Source: Akkermansia sp.
GTDB taxonomy: Bacteria; Verrucomicrobiota; Verrucomicrobiia; Verrucomicrobiales; Akkermansiaceae
Direction of reading: 5' to 3'
NCBI GenBank assembly: GCA_017937215.1
Contig: JAGBDZ010000125.1
Span: 1-34,127 of the forward strand
DNA length: 34,127 nt
A program made the position numbers and the translations under genes. The notes below the pieces were generated by a model, which searched no databases, had not been told where the DNA came from, and saw only the letters and a program-made list of their open reading frames with translations. This document shows, in pieces, positions 22,103 through 31,042 of this stretch. Position 1 is the stretch's first letter; each line of letters opens with the position of its first letter.

Positions 22103-23812
22103 TTGTTCTCCTTTTTCTCCCACCGCCCGCTTCTCATTGCAATGCTTCCATTGCTGGTTGCTTGGAGCATCATTTCTCTGCTCGCGGCTCCGTCCCTGCA
22201 AAATGACGATCATCAGCTCTACTTCATGCTGTGTAATGGGGGAACTGGCAGCATTCCCTTTTCACCCTACATAGGCACCTTGTACGGGAGACTGCTGGTG
22301 ATACTCAATAGCCTGAATGATTGCATAAACTGGCACCTGGTAATGCTTCATGTGATAAGCAGTATGGCATCACTGGGGCTGAACTACTTTGCTGCCAGTC
22401 AGTGGGCCGCCCAGCGGAGTGATAATCCCAGCATAGATTTCTGCCGCATCACTGCAGCTCTGAGCATACTCTGCTACCTGAATTTTCAGTGCATATACTG
22501 TTCTCAATACACGCACACAGCTATTTTATGTTCTTGTTCTTCCCTGTTGTTGCTCTACTTATGGTGGACGCACAAGAGAAGCAGTCTGATTTTTCTTGCT
22601 TCCCTTCTTCTTTTCATCTTTGCCTATGAACTCAGAACATCTGCTCTTGTAGCCTTTGCCATCCTCGGCATCGGGGTATTGGCAGCTGCCTGGCATCAAC
22701 AAAGAAACGTTTCTTCACACAAACCTGCGCACGCTTGGCTTCTCATTGCTTTTCCCAGCGTTCTGGTCGCGCTAAGCTGTAGTGATTACCTCTCGTATGC
22801 AGAAGCTCCGGACTGGACCGAAGCCAGGAATTTCTGTAAAGCACGAGTAGAAATTCTCGACCAACGTGACAATTCAGGGATTGATAAGTCCCGGCAACTC
22901 CAGCAGGCCGGCATCGAAATGAACGTTTTCAGAGTTTTTCAATCCTTTACCTATGTGCCAGGCTTTTGCAATGAAAACGCCGAACAACTTGACAAAATAC
23001 GGCAAATCCATCAAAGCGAACGCATTGGTCTTTTTAACAATGAACAACTTGCCAGGCTGGGATTCCTTTCATTCAAGGGTTTTCATTACCCGAAAGAGAG
23101 CAGTTTTCTGAGAACGATCACACCCTATGTCCCCATGATTGCCATGCTCGTGCTTCTGGCACCGGGCATAAATCGGCGTACGCTCATGTACATTCTTCCG
23201 GTTATGTTCGCAATCCTGCTGTACTTTACCAGTCTTCTCCTGTTCCAACGGCCTGTCGGACGAGTATGGTACCCAGTCTTGTACACCGGATCCGTATGGT
23301 TGATGGGGAACCCCTCCACCATCCGGGCTTCGCGTCTGAGCAACATCATGTACCGGGGAGCTCTCTTTGTTGCTGTGATGAGCACTCTTTTCTGCTTGCG
23401 CCATTGCCGACACGCAGTGACCCCAGATGTTCCGGTCTGGAAATATTGCGCCCAGAACGCCGACAAACTCTACCTCACCACCAGCATGCAGGGACTTGGT
23501 CTGTTCCCTCCGGGATGGTCCGGCGTGAGCCTGAAGTATTTTAGCACAACAAACATCATCCCTATCTCCGACGGTTGGTGTTTCTACAGCCCGGCATATC
23601 ACGCTGCGCTCCATGCTCGTGGCATCAAGAATCCTTACACAGAAATCTGCAAACCTGACACCTACATTGTCACCCAGAGCGACCGAGGAGAAAAGGGCAT
23701 GCTTAACACTATCTCCTCCATGCACGAAAGCCAAATAGGGACATCCCTCCGATACCGTCAGGTTGAGACCGTCGGCAGATTTACCATATGGAAAGCGGAA
23801 CCCGCCAATTAA
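22103..23812 (+). CDS. Polytopic membrane protein of unknown function
   Basis: A 569-residue protein I do not recognise. About nine to eleven hydrophobic segments occur in two blocks (about 10-235 and 335-440), with a soluble loop at about 240-330 and a soluble C-terminal domain from about 440. The layout resembles GT-C glycosyltransferase or O-antigen ligase-like proteins, but I see no diagnostic motif beyond an early NDDHQLYF acidic pair after the first helix, a position where GT-C enzymes carry DD/DE. It is Cys-rich. The first in-frame start is TTG at 22103, with TAACAT 6 nt before it; an ATG at 22142 is an alternative. Base composition is AT-richer than its neighbours, suggesting transfer. 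Its stop shares TTAA with the convergent hpt stop. Confidence 0.8.
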   Translation: MFSFFSHRPLLIAMLPLLVAWSIISLLAAPSLQNDDHQLYFMLCNGGTGSIPFSPYIGTLYGRLLVILNSLNDCINWHLVMLHVISSMASLGLNYFAASQWAAQRSDNPSIDFCRITAALSILCYLNFQCIYCSQYTHTAILCSCSSLLLLYLWWTHKRSSLIFLASLLLFIFAYELRTSALVAFAILGIGVLAAAWHQQRNVSSHKPAHAWLLIAFPSVLVALSCSDYLSYAEAPDWTEARNFCKARVEILDQRDNSGIDKSRQLQQAGIEMNVFRVFQSFTYVPGFCNENAEQLDKIRQIHQSERIGLFNNEQLARLGFLSFKGFHYPKESSFLRTITPYVPMIAMLVLLAPGINRRTLMYILPVMFAILLYFTSLLLFQRPVGRVWYPVLYTGSVWLMGNPSTIRASRLSNIMYRGALFVAVMSTLFCLRHCRHAVTPDVPVWKYCAQNADKLYLTTSMQGLGLFPPGWSGVSLKYFSTTNIIPISDGWCFYSPAYHAALHARGIKNPYTEICKPDTYIVTQSDRGEKGMLNTISSMHESQIGTSLRYRQVETVGRFTIWKAEPAN

Positions 23813-24327
23813 TCGCGCACCACGCCCACGTAGGGCAGATTGCGGTAGAGTGAGCCATCCGCATCCATACCGTAACCCACGAGGTACAGATTCGGGGAGA
23901 CCAGGCCCACATAGTCGGCCTCAAACTCCACGCGACGGCCTTCGGGCTTATCCACCGCCACGGCGGTGACCACCTCGGCAGCCCCCAGGCGCAGCAGCTC
24001 AGTCTTCACATTCTTGAGGGTCACACCGCTATCCAGCACGTCATCGAGCACCAGCACGCGCATGTCTTCACAATACGGAACCGGGGTCTTCCAGGTCACC
24101 TTGCCGCTGGTTTCGCGGGCGGCGCCGTAGCTGGAAACACGCGCAGTCTCCAGTATGAAATTGACCGGCAGATAGCGCAGAAGGTCAGCCGTAAACCACA
24201 GAGCTCCATTCAGCAGAGAAAGCACCTTAACCGGGCGTTCATCGCCAAAGCGCTCGATGAGTTGAGCCGCCATCTTGCGGAGAGCCGCATCTATCTGTTC
24301 AGCCGAAAAGAGAGGGTCGATGTTCAT
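23809..24327 (-). CDS. hpt: Hypoxanthine phosphoribosyltransferase
   Basis: A 172-residue purine-salvage enzyme converting hypoxanthine (and often guanine) plus PRPP to IMP/GMP. The PRPP loop VLVLDDVLDSGVTL (about 91-104) and the base-contacting VDKPEGRR region are intact; YVGLVSPNLYLVGYGMD is typical of HPRT. It follows the U32 gene by 2 bp on the same strand, so the two are co-transcribed. It overlaps the convergent membrane-protein gene by 4 bp, both stops using the palindrome TTAA, and there is no room for a conventional terminator. Confidence 0.95.
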   Translation of the reverse strand: MNIDPLFSAEQIDAALRKMAAQLIERFGDERPVKVLSLLNGALWFTADLLRYLPVNFILETARVSSYGAARETSGKVTWKTPVPYCEDMRVLVLDDVLDSGVTLKNVKTELLRLGAAEVVTAVAVDKPEGRRVEFEADYVGLVSPNLYLVGYGMDADGSLYRNLPYVGVVRD

Positions 24328-24329
24328 GA

Positions 24330-25589
24330 TTATTTGAGTTTTCTGCGGGTTACTATGTAAACTTTGTCACCATGCCGCACCTTCTGCGGCACTGCAATAA
24401 GAGCTGTTGCCCCCTTGGAAGCCACCTGTACCACCTGGGTCTCGCCCGCCTCATCATCGCACCGCACCTCAGGCACCGTCACACGCACGATGCCCGTAGT
24501 CACCCCGGTTATCTCAATCTTATCCCCCGGCGATACCGGGCCCGCCTCCAGGCGGATTTCAGCCACGCCGGCCTTGGCGTACCAGCGCATCACGCGGCCC
24601 AGATGCTGACGCTGCTCCAGAGCCAGGCTGTTGGAGCAGCCGCTCCACGTATCCCACTCCTCGCCCAGGTAATAACCACCGTGCCAGAACTGGCGGTTGA
24701 ACACGCGCAGCAACTCCGATTCCCATGCCTCTACCTTCTCCGGGCTCCACTCTCCTGCAGCGCAGCACTGCACCGCCTCCTTGTACACCGAGGTCACGGT
24801 CGAGACGTACGCCTCCGAACGCCCGCGACCTTCCAGTTTGAAAACAGATACCCCTGCTTCCACCAGCTGGTCAATCACGCGAATAGTACAGATATCCTTG
24901 GGGGACATGATATACTGGTTATCTATATCCATCTCGAAGCCGGTTTCCGTATCGGTCACGCGGTATTTGCGGCGGCAGAGCTGGTAGCACTGGCCGCGGT
25001 TGGCGCTGGCGTTGTAGGCGGCCAGGCTCATACCGCACTTGCCGGAAATGCCGATGCAGAGAGCCCCATGCGCAAACACCTCTATGCGCACCGGCTTGCC
25101 GGATGGTCCCGTAATATTCTCGCGTTTGATACCGTCGATGATGTGGCGAATCTGGCTGAGCTTCAGCTCACGAGCCAGCACCATCACATCCGCATAGGCG
25201 GCAAAGAAGCGCACTGCCCCCATGTTGCACACATTCGCCTGCACGGAGATATGCACCTCCAGCCCAATGCTGTGAGCATAGGAAATCACGGCAAGGTCTG
25301 CGGCTATCACGGCATCCACCCCGGCGTCCTTAGCCTGGCGCAGCAGCTGCTGCATACCCTCCAGCTCCTCATCGTAGATAATCACATTGCAGGTGAGATA
25401 GGCCTTTGCCCCGCATGCATGGCACAGGCGGGCCACCTTCGGCAAATCCTCCACCGTGAAATTCACCGTGGAGCGGGCGCGCATGTTGTACAGGCCCACG
25501 CCGAAGTACACGCTGTCCGCCCCGGCGCGCAACGCCGCAGCCAGGGACTCGAACGACCCTGCGGGGGACATGATTTCCAACTCCTGCAT
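24330..25589 (-). CDS. U32 family protein, TrhP/YegQ-like tRNA hydroxylation factor
   Basis: A 419-residue member of peptidase family U32, most of which are now known as RNA or cofactor hydroxylases rather than proteases. The motif EVFAHGALCIGISGKCGMS and the downstream Cys cluster (NRGQCYQLCRRKY) are the conserved iron-sulfur/active region. Start MSPAGSFESLAAALRAGADSVYFG is typical. The length of about 420 fits TrhP (prephenate-dependent ho5U34 on tRNA) better than the longer RlhA (23S rRNA C2501). The exact target is inferred. A strong promoter lies directly in front, with the -10 box 7 nt from the ATG. Followed by hpt. Confidence 0.88.
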   Translation of the reverse strand: MQELEIMSPAGSFESLAAALRAGADSVYFGVGLYNMRARSTVNFTVEDLPKVARLCHACGAKAYLTCNVIIYDEELEGMQQLLRQAKDAGVDAVIAADLAVISYAHSIGLEVHISVQANVCNMGAVRFFAAYADVMVLARELKLSQIRHIIDGIKRENITGPSGKPVRIEVFAHGALCIGISGKCGMSLAAYNASANRGQCYQLCRRKYRVTDTETGFEMDIDNQYIMSPKDICTIRVIDQLVEAGVSVFKLEGRGRSEAYVSTVTSVYKEAVQCCAAGEWSPEKVEAWESELLRVFNRQFWHGGYYLGEEWDTWSGCSNSLALEQRQHLGRVMRWYAKAGVAEIRLEAGPVSPGDKIEITGVTTGIVRVTVPEVRCDDEAGETQVVQVASKGATALIAVPQKVRHGDKVYIVTRRKLK

Positions 25590-25596
25590 GCGCGAG

Positions 25597-25625
25597 AGTG
25601 TACCTGTTATTCACCGAAAGGTCAA
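25597..25625 (-). promoter_or_regulatory. Promoter of the U32-hpt operon
   Basis: The minus strand reads TTGACC (25620-25625), 17 bp, TACACT (25597-25602), 7 nt, ATG at 25589. Predicted leaderless or one-nucleotide leader. Confidence 0.75.
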
Positions 25626-25686
25626 GGCGGAAGGCTTTTCCACCCCATAAAATCCGCTATTTTGCAAAGATAACGCCAAAACATGC

Positions 25687-25715
25687 TTGCAAAAGTCCCA
25701 CGCATCAGGTAGAGT
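25687..25715 (+). promoter_or_regulatory. Promoter of the secreted-protein gene
   Basis: TTGCAA (25687-25692), 17 bp, TAGAGT (25710-25715), 21 nt before the ATG at 25737. It uses the same hexamers as the lpxB promoter. Confidence 0.55.
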
Positions 25716-25736
25716 TGTATTAAATCTGGTATCACT

Positions 25737-26531
25737 ATGAGAAAAAATCTCCTTCTTCTGGCAGTCTGCATACTCGGGGTACTTCCCGTTTCTGCCAAAA
25801 TGTCCCTTTTTGTTGATCCTTCTGTCAATAAAATAAGCAACAATGTCACCTGTACAGAAGGTTCACTCACGGGCGCGCATGGCGACCTTTACACCCGCCA
25901 TGCCATTTATAATGTTTCCCACTTCCGCAAATCCAACGCGGCCACGACTGCTGTGGGTGTTACCATTGACCTCTCCGCCGCATCCAAGGTCATCAAACCC
26001 ACCAAATTGCTCACCTTTGAAAGCACCCATGAACTGGGGCTCATCGCCACGCCGGAAGGCATCACCGGCAACTGGCACGGCGCGCCCTGGGGAGAAACCG
26101 TTTCTTTTGCCAAACTGGCCAATCATCCGGCAGCATTCCGGCGCGATGGCTCGGCCTATATCACCCTCACCATTGTGGCATCCGGTTGCAGCGGGGCCGG
26201 CTGGAACGGCATCGGCGGCATCATGGGCTACGACGTCAACGGTGACCTGGTCATCAACCTGCCTCGCCTGGCATCGGCTGAGAACAAACACTTCAAGGCC
26301 ATCAACGCCAATCTGGAGATGGTTAAATCTCTCTCTCTGAATCCTGATGTGAGCCGCACGTACTCCGAGGTAGCGCCCCAGGCTGCAGCCCAGGCCAGCA
26401 AAACCCAGCGCAAATTCCTGAAAGCCCGCGGCGAATGGCTTACTCCCACCCAGTGGGTCAGCACCGGCATTATCACCCTGCTCTTCCTTGGTGCCATCAG
26501 CATTTTCAGCTTGCGCAAAGGTAAGTGGTGA
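25737..26531 (+). CDS. Secreted protein with C-terminal membrane anchor, unknown function
   Basis: A 264-residue protein with a clear signal peptide (MRKNLLLLAVCILGVLPVSA, cleaved about residue 20) and a single C-terminal helix (about 238-258, GIITLLFLGAISIFSL) followed by RKGKW. Between them lies a domain rich in beta-strand-type sequence (TTAVGVTIDLS, LLTFESTHELGLIATPEGITGNWHG). The layout of signal, extracytoplasmic domain, helix and basic tail resembles sorting-type anchors, but neither PEP-CTERM nor LPXTG motifs are present. No family is recognised. It stands alone between its own promoter and a strong terminator. Confidence 0.82.
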   Translation: MRKNLLLLAVCILGVLPVSAKMSLFVDPSVNKISNNVTCTEGSLTGAHGDLYTRHAIYNVSHFRKSNAATTAVGVTIDLSAASKVIKPTKLLTFESTHELGLIATPEGITGNWHGAPWGETVSFAKLANHPAAFRRDGSAYITLTIVASGCSGAGWNGIGGIMGYDVNGDLVINLPRLASAENKHFKAINANLEMVKSLSLNPDVSRTYSEVAPQAAAQASKTQRKFLKARGEWLTPTQWVSTGIITLLFLGAISIFSLRKGKW

Positions 26532-26558
26532 CACCCGGACTCCGTTTCCTTCTTCTCC

Positions 26559-26591
26559 GCCCTGCGGTTCTCGACCGCAGGGCTTTTCTTT
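26559..26591 (+). terminator. Terminator of the secreted-protein gene
   Basis: GCCCTGCGG (26559-26567) pairs with CCGCAGGGC (26575-26583), followed by TTTTCTTTT. It lies 27 bp after the stop. Confidence 0.92.
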
Positions 26592-26614
26592 TGCTGGCAA
26601 ATAAGCTGAAACAC

Positions 26615-26649
26615 AAGCACCGCTGCCTGTTTCCGGCAGCGGTGCTTTT
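26615..26649. terminator. Second hairpin between convergent genes
   Basis: AAGCACCGCTGCC (26615-26627) pairs with GGCAGCGGTGCTT (26635-26647), followed on the plus strand by TTTT and preceded on the minus-strand side by TTGTGTTT. It probably ends the minus-strand kelch/MFS operon and backs up the plus-strand terminator. Confidence 0.82.
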
Positions 26650-26671
26650 CAGAATGTTGTTTTGCTGCTTA

Positions 26672-28069
26672 TCAGGCGTTCTCCTTCTTGGGCAGGAGGA
26701 ACAGGATGATACCGCAGAGCATCATGAGCACACCGGCAAGGGTCAGCACGGCAGAGAGCGGGGTGCCGGCATCCTTCAGCATGCCACCCAGCCAGGACAC
26801 CAGCGCACCGGCGCCCACAGAGGTAAGGTTCAGCAGGCCATAACCCGTGGCGGCAAAGCGCTCATCGATGGTACTGCGGAGCACCGGCATGAGGGTGGCA
26901 TCCATGGAGCCCTGTGCCACACCCTGCATGGAAACCAGGGCAAGCACGGCAGCCAGACCGATAGCATCACCAAATATCATAGCCAGCATCACGCAGGGGC
27001 CGGCAATACAGAAGGCGATACCGGGCACGTAAGCACGGGCATTCTTGTTACGCAGGTACCAGCGGTCAGCAATCACAGCGCAGGCCAGCACGGAAATGTA
27101 CTTGGCAATGTTAATCCAGAAAGTGGCCTGGGGACCGGCCTCAGCCTCGGAAATGTTGAACATATCCTGCAGCAGACGCGGATACCAGCCCAGCAGGAAC
27201 CAGTTGGCAAAGCCGGCGAAGGAAATCATGAGCAGCAGCAGGTACATGCCGCGACCGGTGAAGATACTCTTGAGCATCTGGCCCAGCGTGAACTCAGGAG
27301 CAGACGGAGCAGCAGTCTCGGCAGCAGCTTCAGTAGCGGGAGCTTCCTCAGCCTTCGGGTCACGCAGGAAGAAGAGTACGACGAGGCCATAGGCCACACC
27401 GATGAAACCGAACAGCTCGAAGGTGAGACGCCAGCCCAGCTGGCAGGGGTCGCCGGCCATCATGGCACCGTAACCGGCCAGCACCTGACCGGCATAAATA
27501 CCGCTCATGTGCAGACCAGTGGCCAGAGAGCGGGTACCACCACGGTGATAGTCCGTGATAAGAGCCAGAGCAGCAGGAATGTAGAAAGCCTCGCTCACGC
27601 CCATGGCAGCGCGCCAGAAGATGAGTTCCTCGTATGATTCGGACTTACCGGTCATCCAGGTCACCACAGACCACACCACAAGGGAGCACATGATGATGAA
27701 GGAGCGGCTGAAGCGGTCAGCCAGATAGCCACCCACGGGCGAGAGAGCGGCATACACGATAAGGAAGGCAGAGGTCACCATGCCGAACTGGGCCTGCGTC
27801 ATCTCAATGCAGCCCGGACCTTCGGTCAAGGACTTGTTGAGCACGGCCAGCAGCTGGCGATCGAAGTAGTTCAGCATCACCACCACCCAGAGCACAGCCA
27901 CGGCAATCCAAGCCCACTTACCGGGCGTAGTCACGGGTGCATTCGGAGAGATAGCGGGTTTCTTGAGTCCTTTTTTGCAGGCGGCCATAATAGCCAGCAC
28001 AGCGATACCGAGCGCCACCCAGGGGGTGAGGTCGGCCAGGAACGTCAGGATGGGATTAGGTTCAGGCAT
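26672..28069 (-). CDS. MFS transporter (ACS-like anion/sugar-acid symporter)
   Basis: A 465-residue major facilitator. One extra N-terminal helix (about 13-30) and a basic loop precede the usual 12 helices, which start at about 50. The first canonical helix ends in VVMLNYFDRQLLAVL, the NYxDR motif of the anion:cation symporter family (hexuronates, sialic acid, glucarate). GGYLADRFSRSFII is the loop 2-3 motif, and ALITDYHRGGTRSLATGLHMSG lies in helix 4-5. A long cytosolic loop (about 250-275) is Ala/Glu-rich. It is the last gene of an operon after two kelch mutarotases, so it likely imports the sugar they act on; sialic acid is the leading candidate by context. Confidence 0.92.
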   Translation of the reverse strand: MPEPNPILTFLADLTPWVALGIAVLAIMAACKKGLKKPAISPNAPVTTPGKWAWIAVAVLWVVVMLNYFDRQLLAVLNKSLTEGPGCIEMTQAQFGMVTSAFLIVYAALSPVGGYLADRFSRSFIIMCSLVVWSVVTWMTGKSESYEELIFWRAAMGVSEAFYIPAALALITDYHRGGTRSLATGLHMSGIYAGQVLAGYGAMMAGDPCQLGWRLTFELFGFIGVAYGLVVLFFLRDPKAEEAPATEAAAETAAPSAPEFTLGQMLKSIFTGRGMYLLLLMISFAGFANWFLLGWYPRLLQDMFNISEAEAGPQATFWINIAKYISVLACAVIADRWYLRNKNARAYVPGIAFCIAGPCVMLAMIFGDAIGLAAVLALVSMQGVAQGSMDATLMPVLRSTIDERFAATGYGLLNLTSVGAGALVSWLGGMLKDAGTPLSAVLTLAGVLMMLCGIILFLLPKKENA

Positions 28070-28090
28070 ATTAGTTATGTGTGTTCGTTG

Positions 28091-29209
28091 TTATTTGGAG
28101 AGATTGATGGTGGAAATCACCGGGGTACGCACGCCGGGGTGAGTCTCACCGGAGATGATGAAGACGGTGCCCATGACCTTCACAGCCGGGGCGGTGGCAA
28201 TGCCGATGCTGTTCTTCCCGGCCACGGTCCAGACATTCTTGCAGGGGTCAAAGCTGTAGATGGTGGTATTCTGCCCAGGGTGGTCGGCGGGAGCATTACC
28301 GGCCAGGCTGGCGCGGTAGAAGTTGCCGGGGTCACCGCAAAGCAGCAGCAGCCCGCCGCGCATGGCCGGCATGGGCGTGGCCGGCGCCACGATGGTTTCG
28401 GGCATATCGGCAGCGGTGCTCCAGGTGTTGGTGGCGGGGTCATAGCAAAGCGTGCTCTTCAGGTAGGTGCGCTCTGCCGCGCCCTTGGCATCCGGATGCA
28501 GTGAGCAGCCGCCGGCCACGTAAATCTTACCCTTGTGGCAAGCACCGGCAGCAGCCAGCATGCGGCCTTCACCGGGCATGGGGGCCAGTTCCTTCCAACC
28601 GGCGGCAGTGTCCTTCAGGTCAAGCACGTAGCTGTTGCTCAGGCAGGTCACGGATTCAGCCTTTTCCTGACCACCGAATACATAGAGCTTGCCACCCATC
28701 TGCACAAAGGCGGGGTATGCTGTGGTAATCGGCAGACTGGGCAGCACCTCGGTGGTGCCGTCGGCCTTGATGCGGGTCACGGTAGACACGTGGCCCTCCA
28801 TATTGCAGCCACCGGCAATGACCATGCAGCAACCCTTGCTGGTGTGTGCAGCGTAGCCAATGGGGTACGGCAGCTTCGCAAGCACGGCGCAGCTGCCATC
28901 CAGAGGATTGATGCTCAGGATTTCATCGTAGAACACCTTGGCTCCGCGCTCGGCCGGAGTCTTGGCCCCGGGCTTGGCGTTCGGAAAATTGGCTCCACCG
29001 ATGGCCAGAATGCGGGCTCCATCCGCGGTCTTCACCACACTGGCCACCATGCCGGCACGGCCCACGGAATCGCTGATTTTCGGGCTCTCGGCCAGCGCCT
29101 TGGACTCCACCTTCAGCGGAGCCGGGGCGTGGTGCCCACAACCGGGGCAGCACTGGGCAGACAACGGCAGCGCCGCCACTGCAGCCAGGAGAAAGAGATT
29201 CTTCAACAT
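28091..29209 (-). CDS. Periplasmic kelch-repeat protein, NanM/mutarotase-like
   Basis: A 372-residue exported beta-propeller. A signal peptide (MLKNLFLLAAVAALPLSA) is followed by a CCPGCGHH cluster, an unusual Cys/His-rich start that might bind metal. Kelch repeats with GG pairs follow (LAIGGANFPNAKPG, MVIAGGCN, LYVFGGQEK, IYVAGGCS, LLLCGDPG, FIISGETHPG). GGANFP and the overall order match the cyclically permuted mutarotases related to NanM, which interconvert alpha and beta N-acetylneuraminate. It lies 15 bp after another mutarotase that lacks a signal, so the pair would act on either side of the inner membrane. It has more Cys than typical NanM. Confidence 0.87.
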   Translation of the reverse strand: MLKNLFLLAAVAALPLSAQCCPGCGHHAPAPLKVESKALAESPKISDSVGRAGMVASVVKTADGARILAIGGANFPNAKPGAKTPAERGAKVFYDEILSINPLDGSCAVLAKLPYPIGYAAHTSKGCCMVIAGGCNMEGHVSTVTRIKADGTTEVLPSLPITTAYPAFVQMGGKLYVFGGQEKAESVTCLSNSYVLDLKDTAAGWKELAPMPGEGRMLAAAGACHKGKIYVAGGCSLHPDAKGAAERTYLKSTLCYDPATNTWSTAADMPETIVAPATPMPAMRGGLLLLCGDPGNFYRASLAGNAPADHPGQNTTIYSFDPCKNVWTVAGKNSIGIATAPAVKVMGTVFIISGETHPGVRTPVISTINLSK

Positions 29210-29224
29210 AATTCCAAAAGCTGG

Positions 29225-30202
29225 TTACATCTTGGCACCCCAGACCTGGTTGGAGCGCTTGCCGGGACGCTGCTCACCGTTCACAATGACAGCCATGCCG
29301 TTCCACACAGCGCAGGGCAGCACAGCACGGGCTACGGCAATCTCGCCGGCGTCGTACCAGGTATCGCTGCCGGGGCTGTAGCACAGACTCTGGTTGTGGA
29401 AACCGGGGTGGTTCTGGGGCGTGAAACCCTTCACCGTGGCATCATCACCTCCCAGCAGGTAAATGAGGCCACCAATCACCGGAGCGGGTGTGGGGGCAGC
29501 ACCGCAGTAATGCGGCAGGTGTGCCAGGCGGCGCCAGCCGGTATCGGCACTCCAGCTCCAGGCATCCGTCAGCATCTCGCGGGCCATGCGGCCATTGTCG
29601 CCGGGCTGCAGACCGATACCACCAAGCACGTAGATGGTGTGGCCGATAGTGGCCATCTGCTGCAGGAAGCGACCGCGGCAGGGCATGGGCTCTCCATCAG
29701 TCCAGGTATCAGTTTCGGGATCGTACACCCACATGCGGGCCTCAGCATCCTGCTCGCCGGGGGCAATGGAGCCACCCTGCACATACACCTTGCCACCCAT
29801 CACCACGGCGGCGTGACCGGTCAGCGTGGTGGGCAGCGGGGCCACGGCCTTGCACTGCACATCGGAGCCATCCCAGGTGAGCATGTAGCAATCAGCCAGA
29901 GCACCGTCTGCATTGCTGCCGCCAATCAGCATCACCCCCTGCGGCAGGGTAGCCGTGGCACCATAGCCCAGGGGCTTGGGCAGCGGCGTGGCATCTTTCC
30001 AGCCATCATTGCCCGGCATCACGTAGATGCGGTCAGTCCAGCGCTTGGGGCCACCCTCCCAGAGCGGTTTTTCCGGGAAATTGGCACCACCGCACACAAT
30101 GAGTGCACCGTTGCTCACACCAGCGTAGGAGCCGGCAAAACCCTCGACATCCGGCAGGTCTGCCAGCTGTTTCCATTCAAGAGAAAGCTGTTCTTTATCC
30201 AT
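29225..30202 (-). CDS. Cytoplasmic kelch-repeat mutarotase (cyclically permuted type)
   Basis: A 325-residue six-bladed kelch propeller without a signal peptide. GGANFPEKPLWEGGPKRWTDRIYVM near the N-terminus is the hallmark of the cyclically permuted mutarotase family, related to NanM N-acetylneuraminate epimerase. Other blades show VMLIGGSNADG, VYVQGGSIAPG, YVLGGIGLQPG and IYLLGGDDATVKG. It is the first gene of the three-gene operon with the second mutarotase and the MFS transporter. The promoter at 30211-30239 has its -10 box 8 nt before the ATG. The sugar specificity is inferred from the family. Confidence 0.9.
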   Translation of the reverse strand: MDKEQLSLEWKQLADLPDVEGFAGSYAGVSNGALIVCGGANFPEKPLWEGGPKRWTDRIYVMPGNDGWKDATPLPKPLGYGATATLPQGVMLIGGSNADGALADCYMLTWDGSDVQCKAVAPLPTTLTGHAAVVMGGKVYVQGGSIAPGEQDAEARMWVYDPETDTWTDGEPMPCRGRFLQQMATIGHTIYVLGGIGLQPGDNGRMAREMLTDAWSWSADTGWRRLAHLPHYCGAAPTPAPVIGGLIYLLGGDDATVKGFTPQNHPGFHNQSLCYSPGSDTWYDAGEIAVARAVLPCAVWNGMAVIVNGEQRPGKRSNQVWGAKM

Positions 30203-30210
30203 GATGCTCT

Positions 30211-30239
30211 ACTCTAGCATACTCCCCCGGGCACCGCAA
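30211..30239 (-). promoter_or_regulatory. Promoter of the mutarotase-MFS operon
   Basis: The minus strand reads TTGCGG (30234-30239), 17 bp, TAGAGT (30211-30216), 8 nt, ATG at 30202. It sits in the 45-bp gap after thiM, so read-through from the metY operon is also possible. Confidence 0.6.
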
Positions 30240-30247
30240 GCAGGATT

Positions 30248-31042
30248 TTACACAAGGCGCGTAAATTCGGCGACTTCAGCGGGGCTGAGAGCATCCAGCT
30301 CATCCAGCAGAGCCCCGGCAAAGCCTCCCGGGCGTGGGCAGCGGGCCGCTGCGCGTTCTCCGGCAATGCCCAGAATGGCAGCGCAGGCGGCTGCCCCGGT
30401 ATAGGCATCCGGCGCGGAGGCCACGCAGGCCGCCGCCAGCGCGCCCATGGCGCAGCCCACCCCGGTCACCCGGGTCATGAGCGGGTCGCCATTGCCCAGG
30501 GCCAGCACGCGTTCACCATCTACCACATAATCCACCGGCCCGGTAACCAGCACGGTGCAGCCGCACTGCTGCGCCAGCTTGCGGGCAGATTGCACCGCGG
30601 CAGAGCTTTCCTCCGTTGCATCTGTGCCACGACCACCCGCGGCCTCACCGGCCAGCGCCATGATTTCCGAGGCATTGCCACGGATGAGGGTGGGGCGCAT
30701 CGCCAGCAGTTCGTGGCAGAACTCGGTGCGGAAGCTCAGCAGCCCCACCGCCACCGGGTCCAGCACCCAGGGCACCCCGGCTGCGTGAGCGGCATCCACC
30801 GCGCTGCGCATGAGCTCTGCCTGCGGGAGGGACAGCGTGCCCACATTCACCAGCAGACCATTGGCGCATGCGCCCAGCAACTGCTCACACTCGTCCGCAT
30901 CATTCAGCATAACCGGTGCCGCCCCCACAGCCAGCAGCATGTTGGCCGTGATATTCTGCACCACATTGTTGGTCAGCGAGAGGATGAGCGGATTATTCTT
31001 CCGCAAATTCTCCAGCACAGCGGCTAAATCATTCGTCTTCAT
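30248..31042 (-). CDS. thiM: Hydroxyethylthiazole kinase
   Basis: A 264-residue kinase that phosphorylates 4-methyl-5-(2-hydroxyethyl)thiazole for thiamine salvage. NPLILSLTNNVVQNITANMLLAVGAAPVM is the substrate-binding N-terminus, LIRGNASEIMALAG and VTGVGCAMGALAAA (catalytic Cys/anion hole region) are family motifs. The ATG at 31042 is chosen because it overlaps the thiE stop (ATGA) and gives the normal N-terminus; an in-frame upstream Met would add 24 unrelated residues. It is the last gene of the metY-cysK-thiE-thiM run. No thiD is in the window. Confidence 0.96.
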   Translation of the reverse strand: MKTNDLAAVLENLRKNNPLILSLTNNVVQNITANMLLAVGAAPVMLNDADECEQLLGACANGLLVNVGTLSLPQAELMRSAVDAAHAAGVPWVLDPVAVGLLSFRTEFCHELLAMRPTLIRGNASEIMALAGEAAGGRGTDATEESSAAVQSARKLAQQCGCTVLVTGPVDYVVDGERVLALGNGDPLMTRVTGVGCAMGALAAACVASAPDAYTGAAACAAILGIAGERAAARCPRPGGFAGALLDELDALSPAEVAEFTRLV

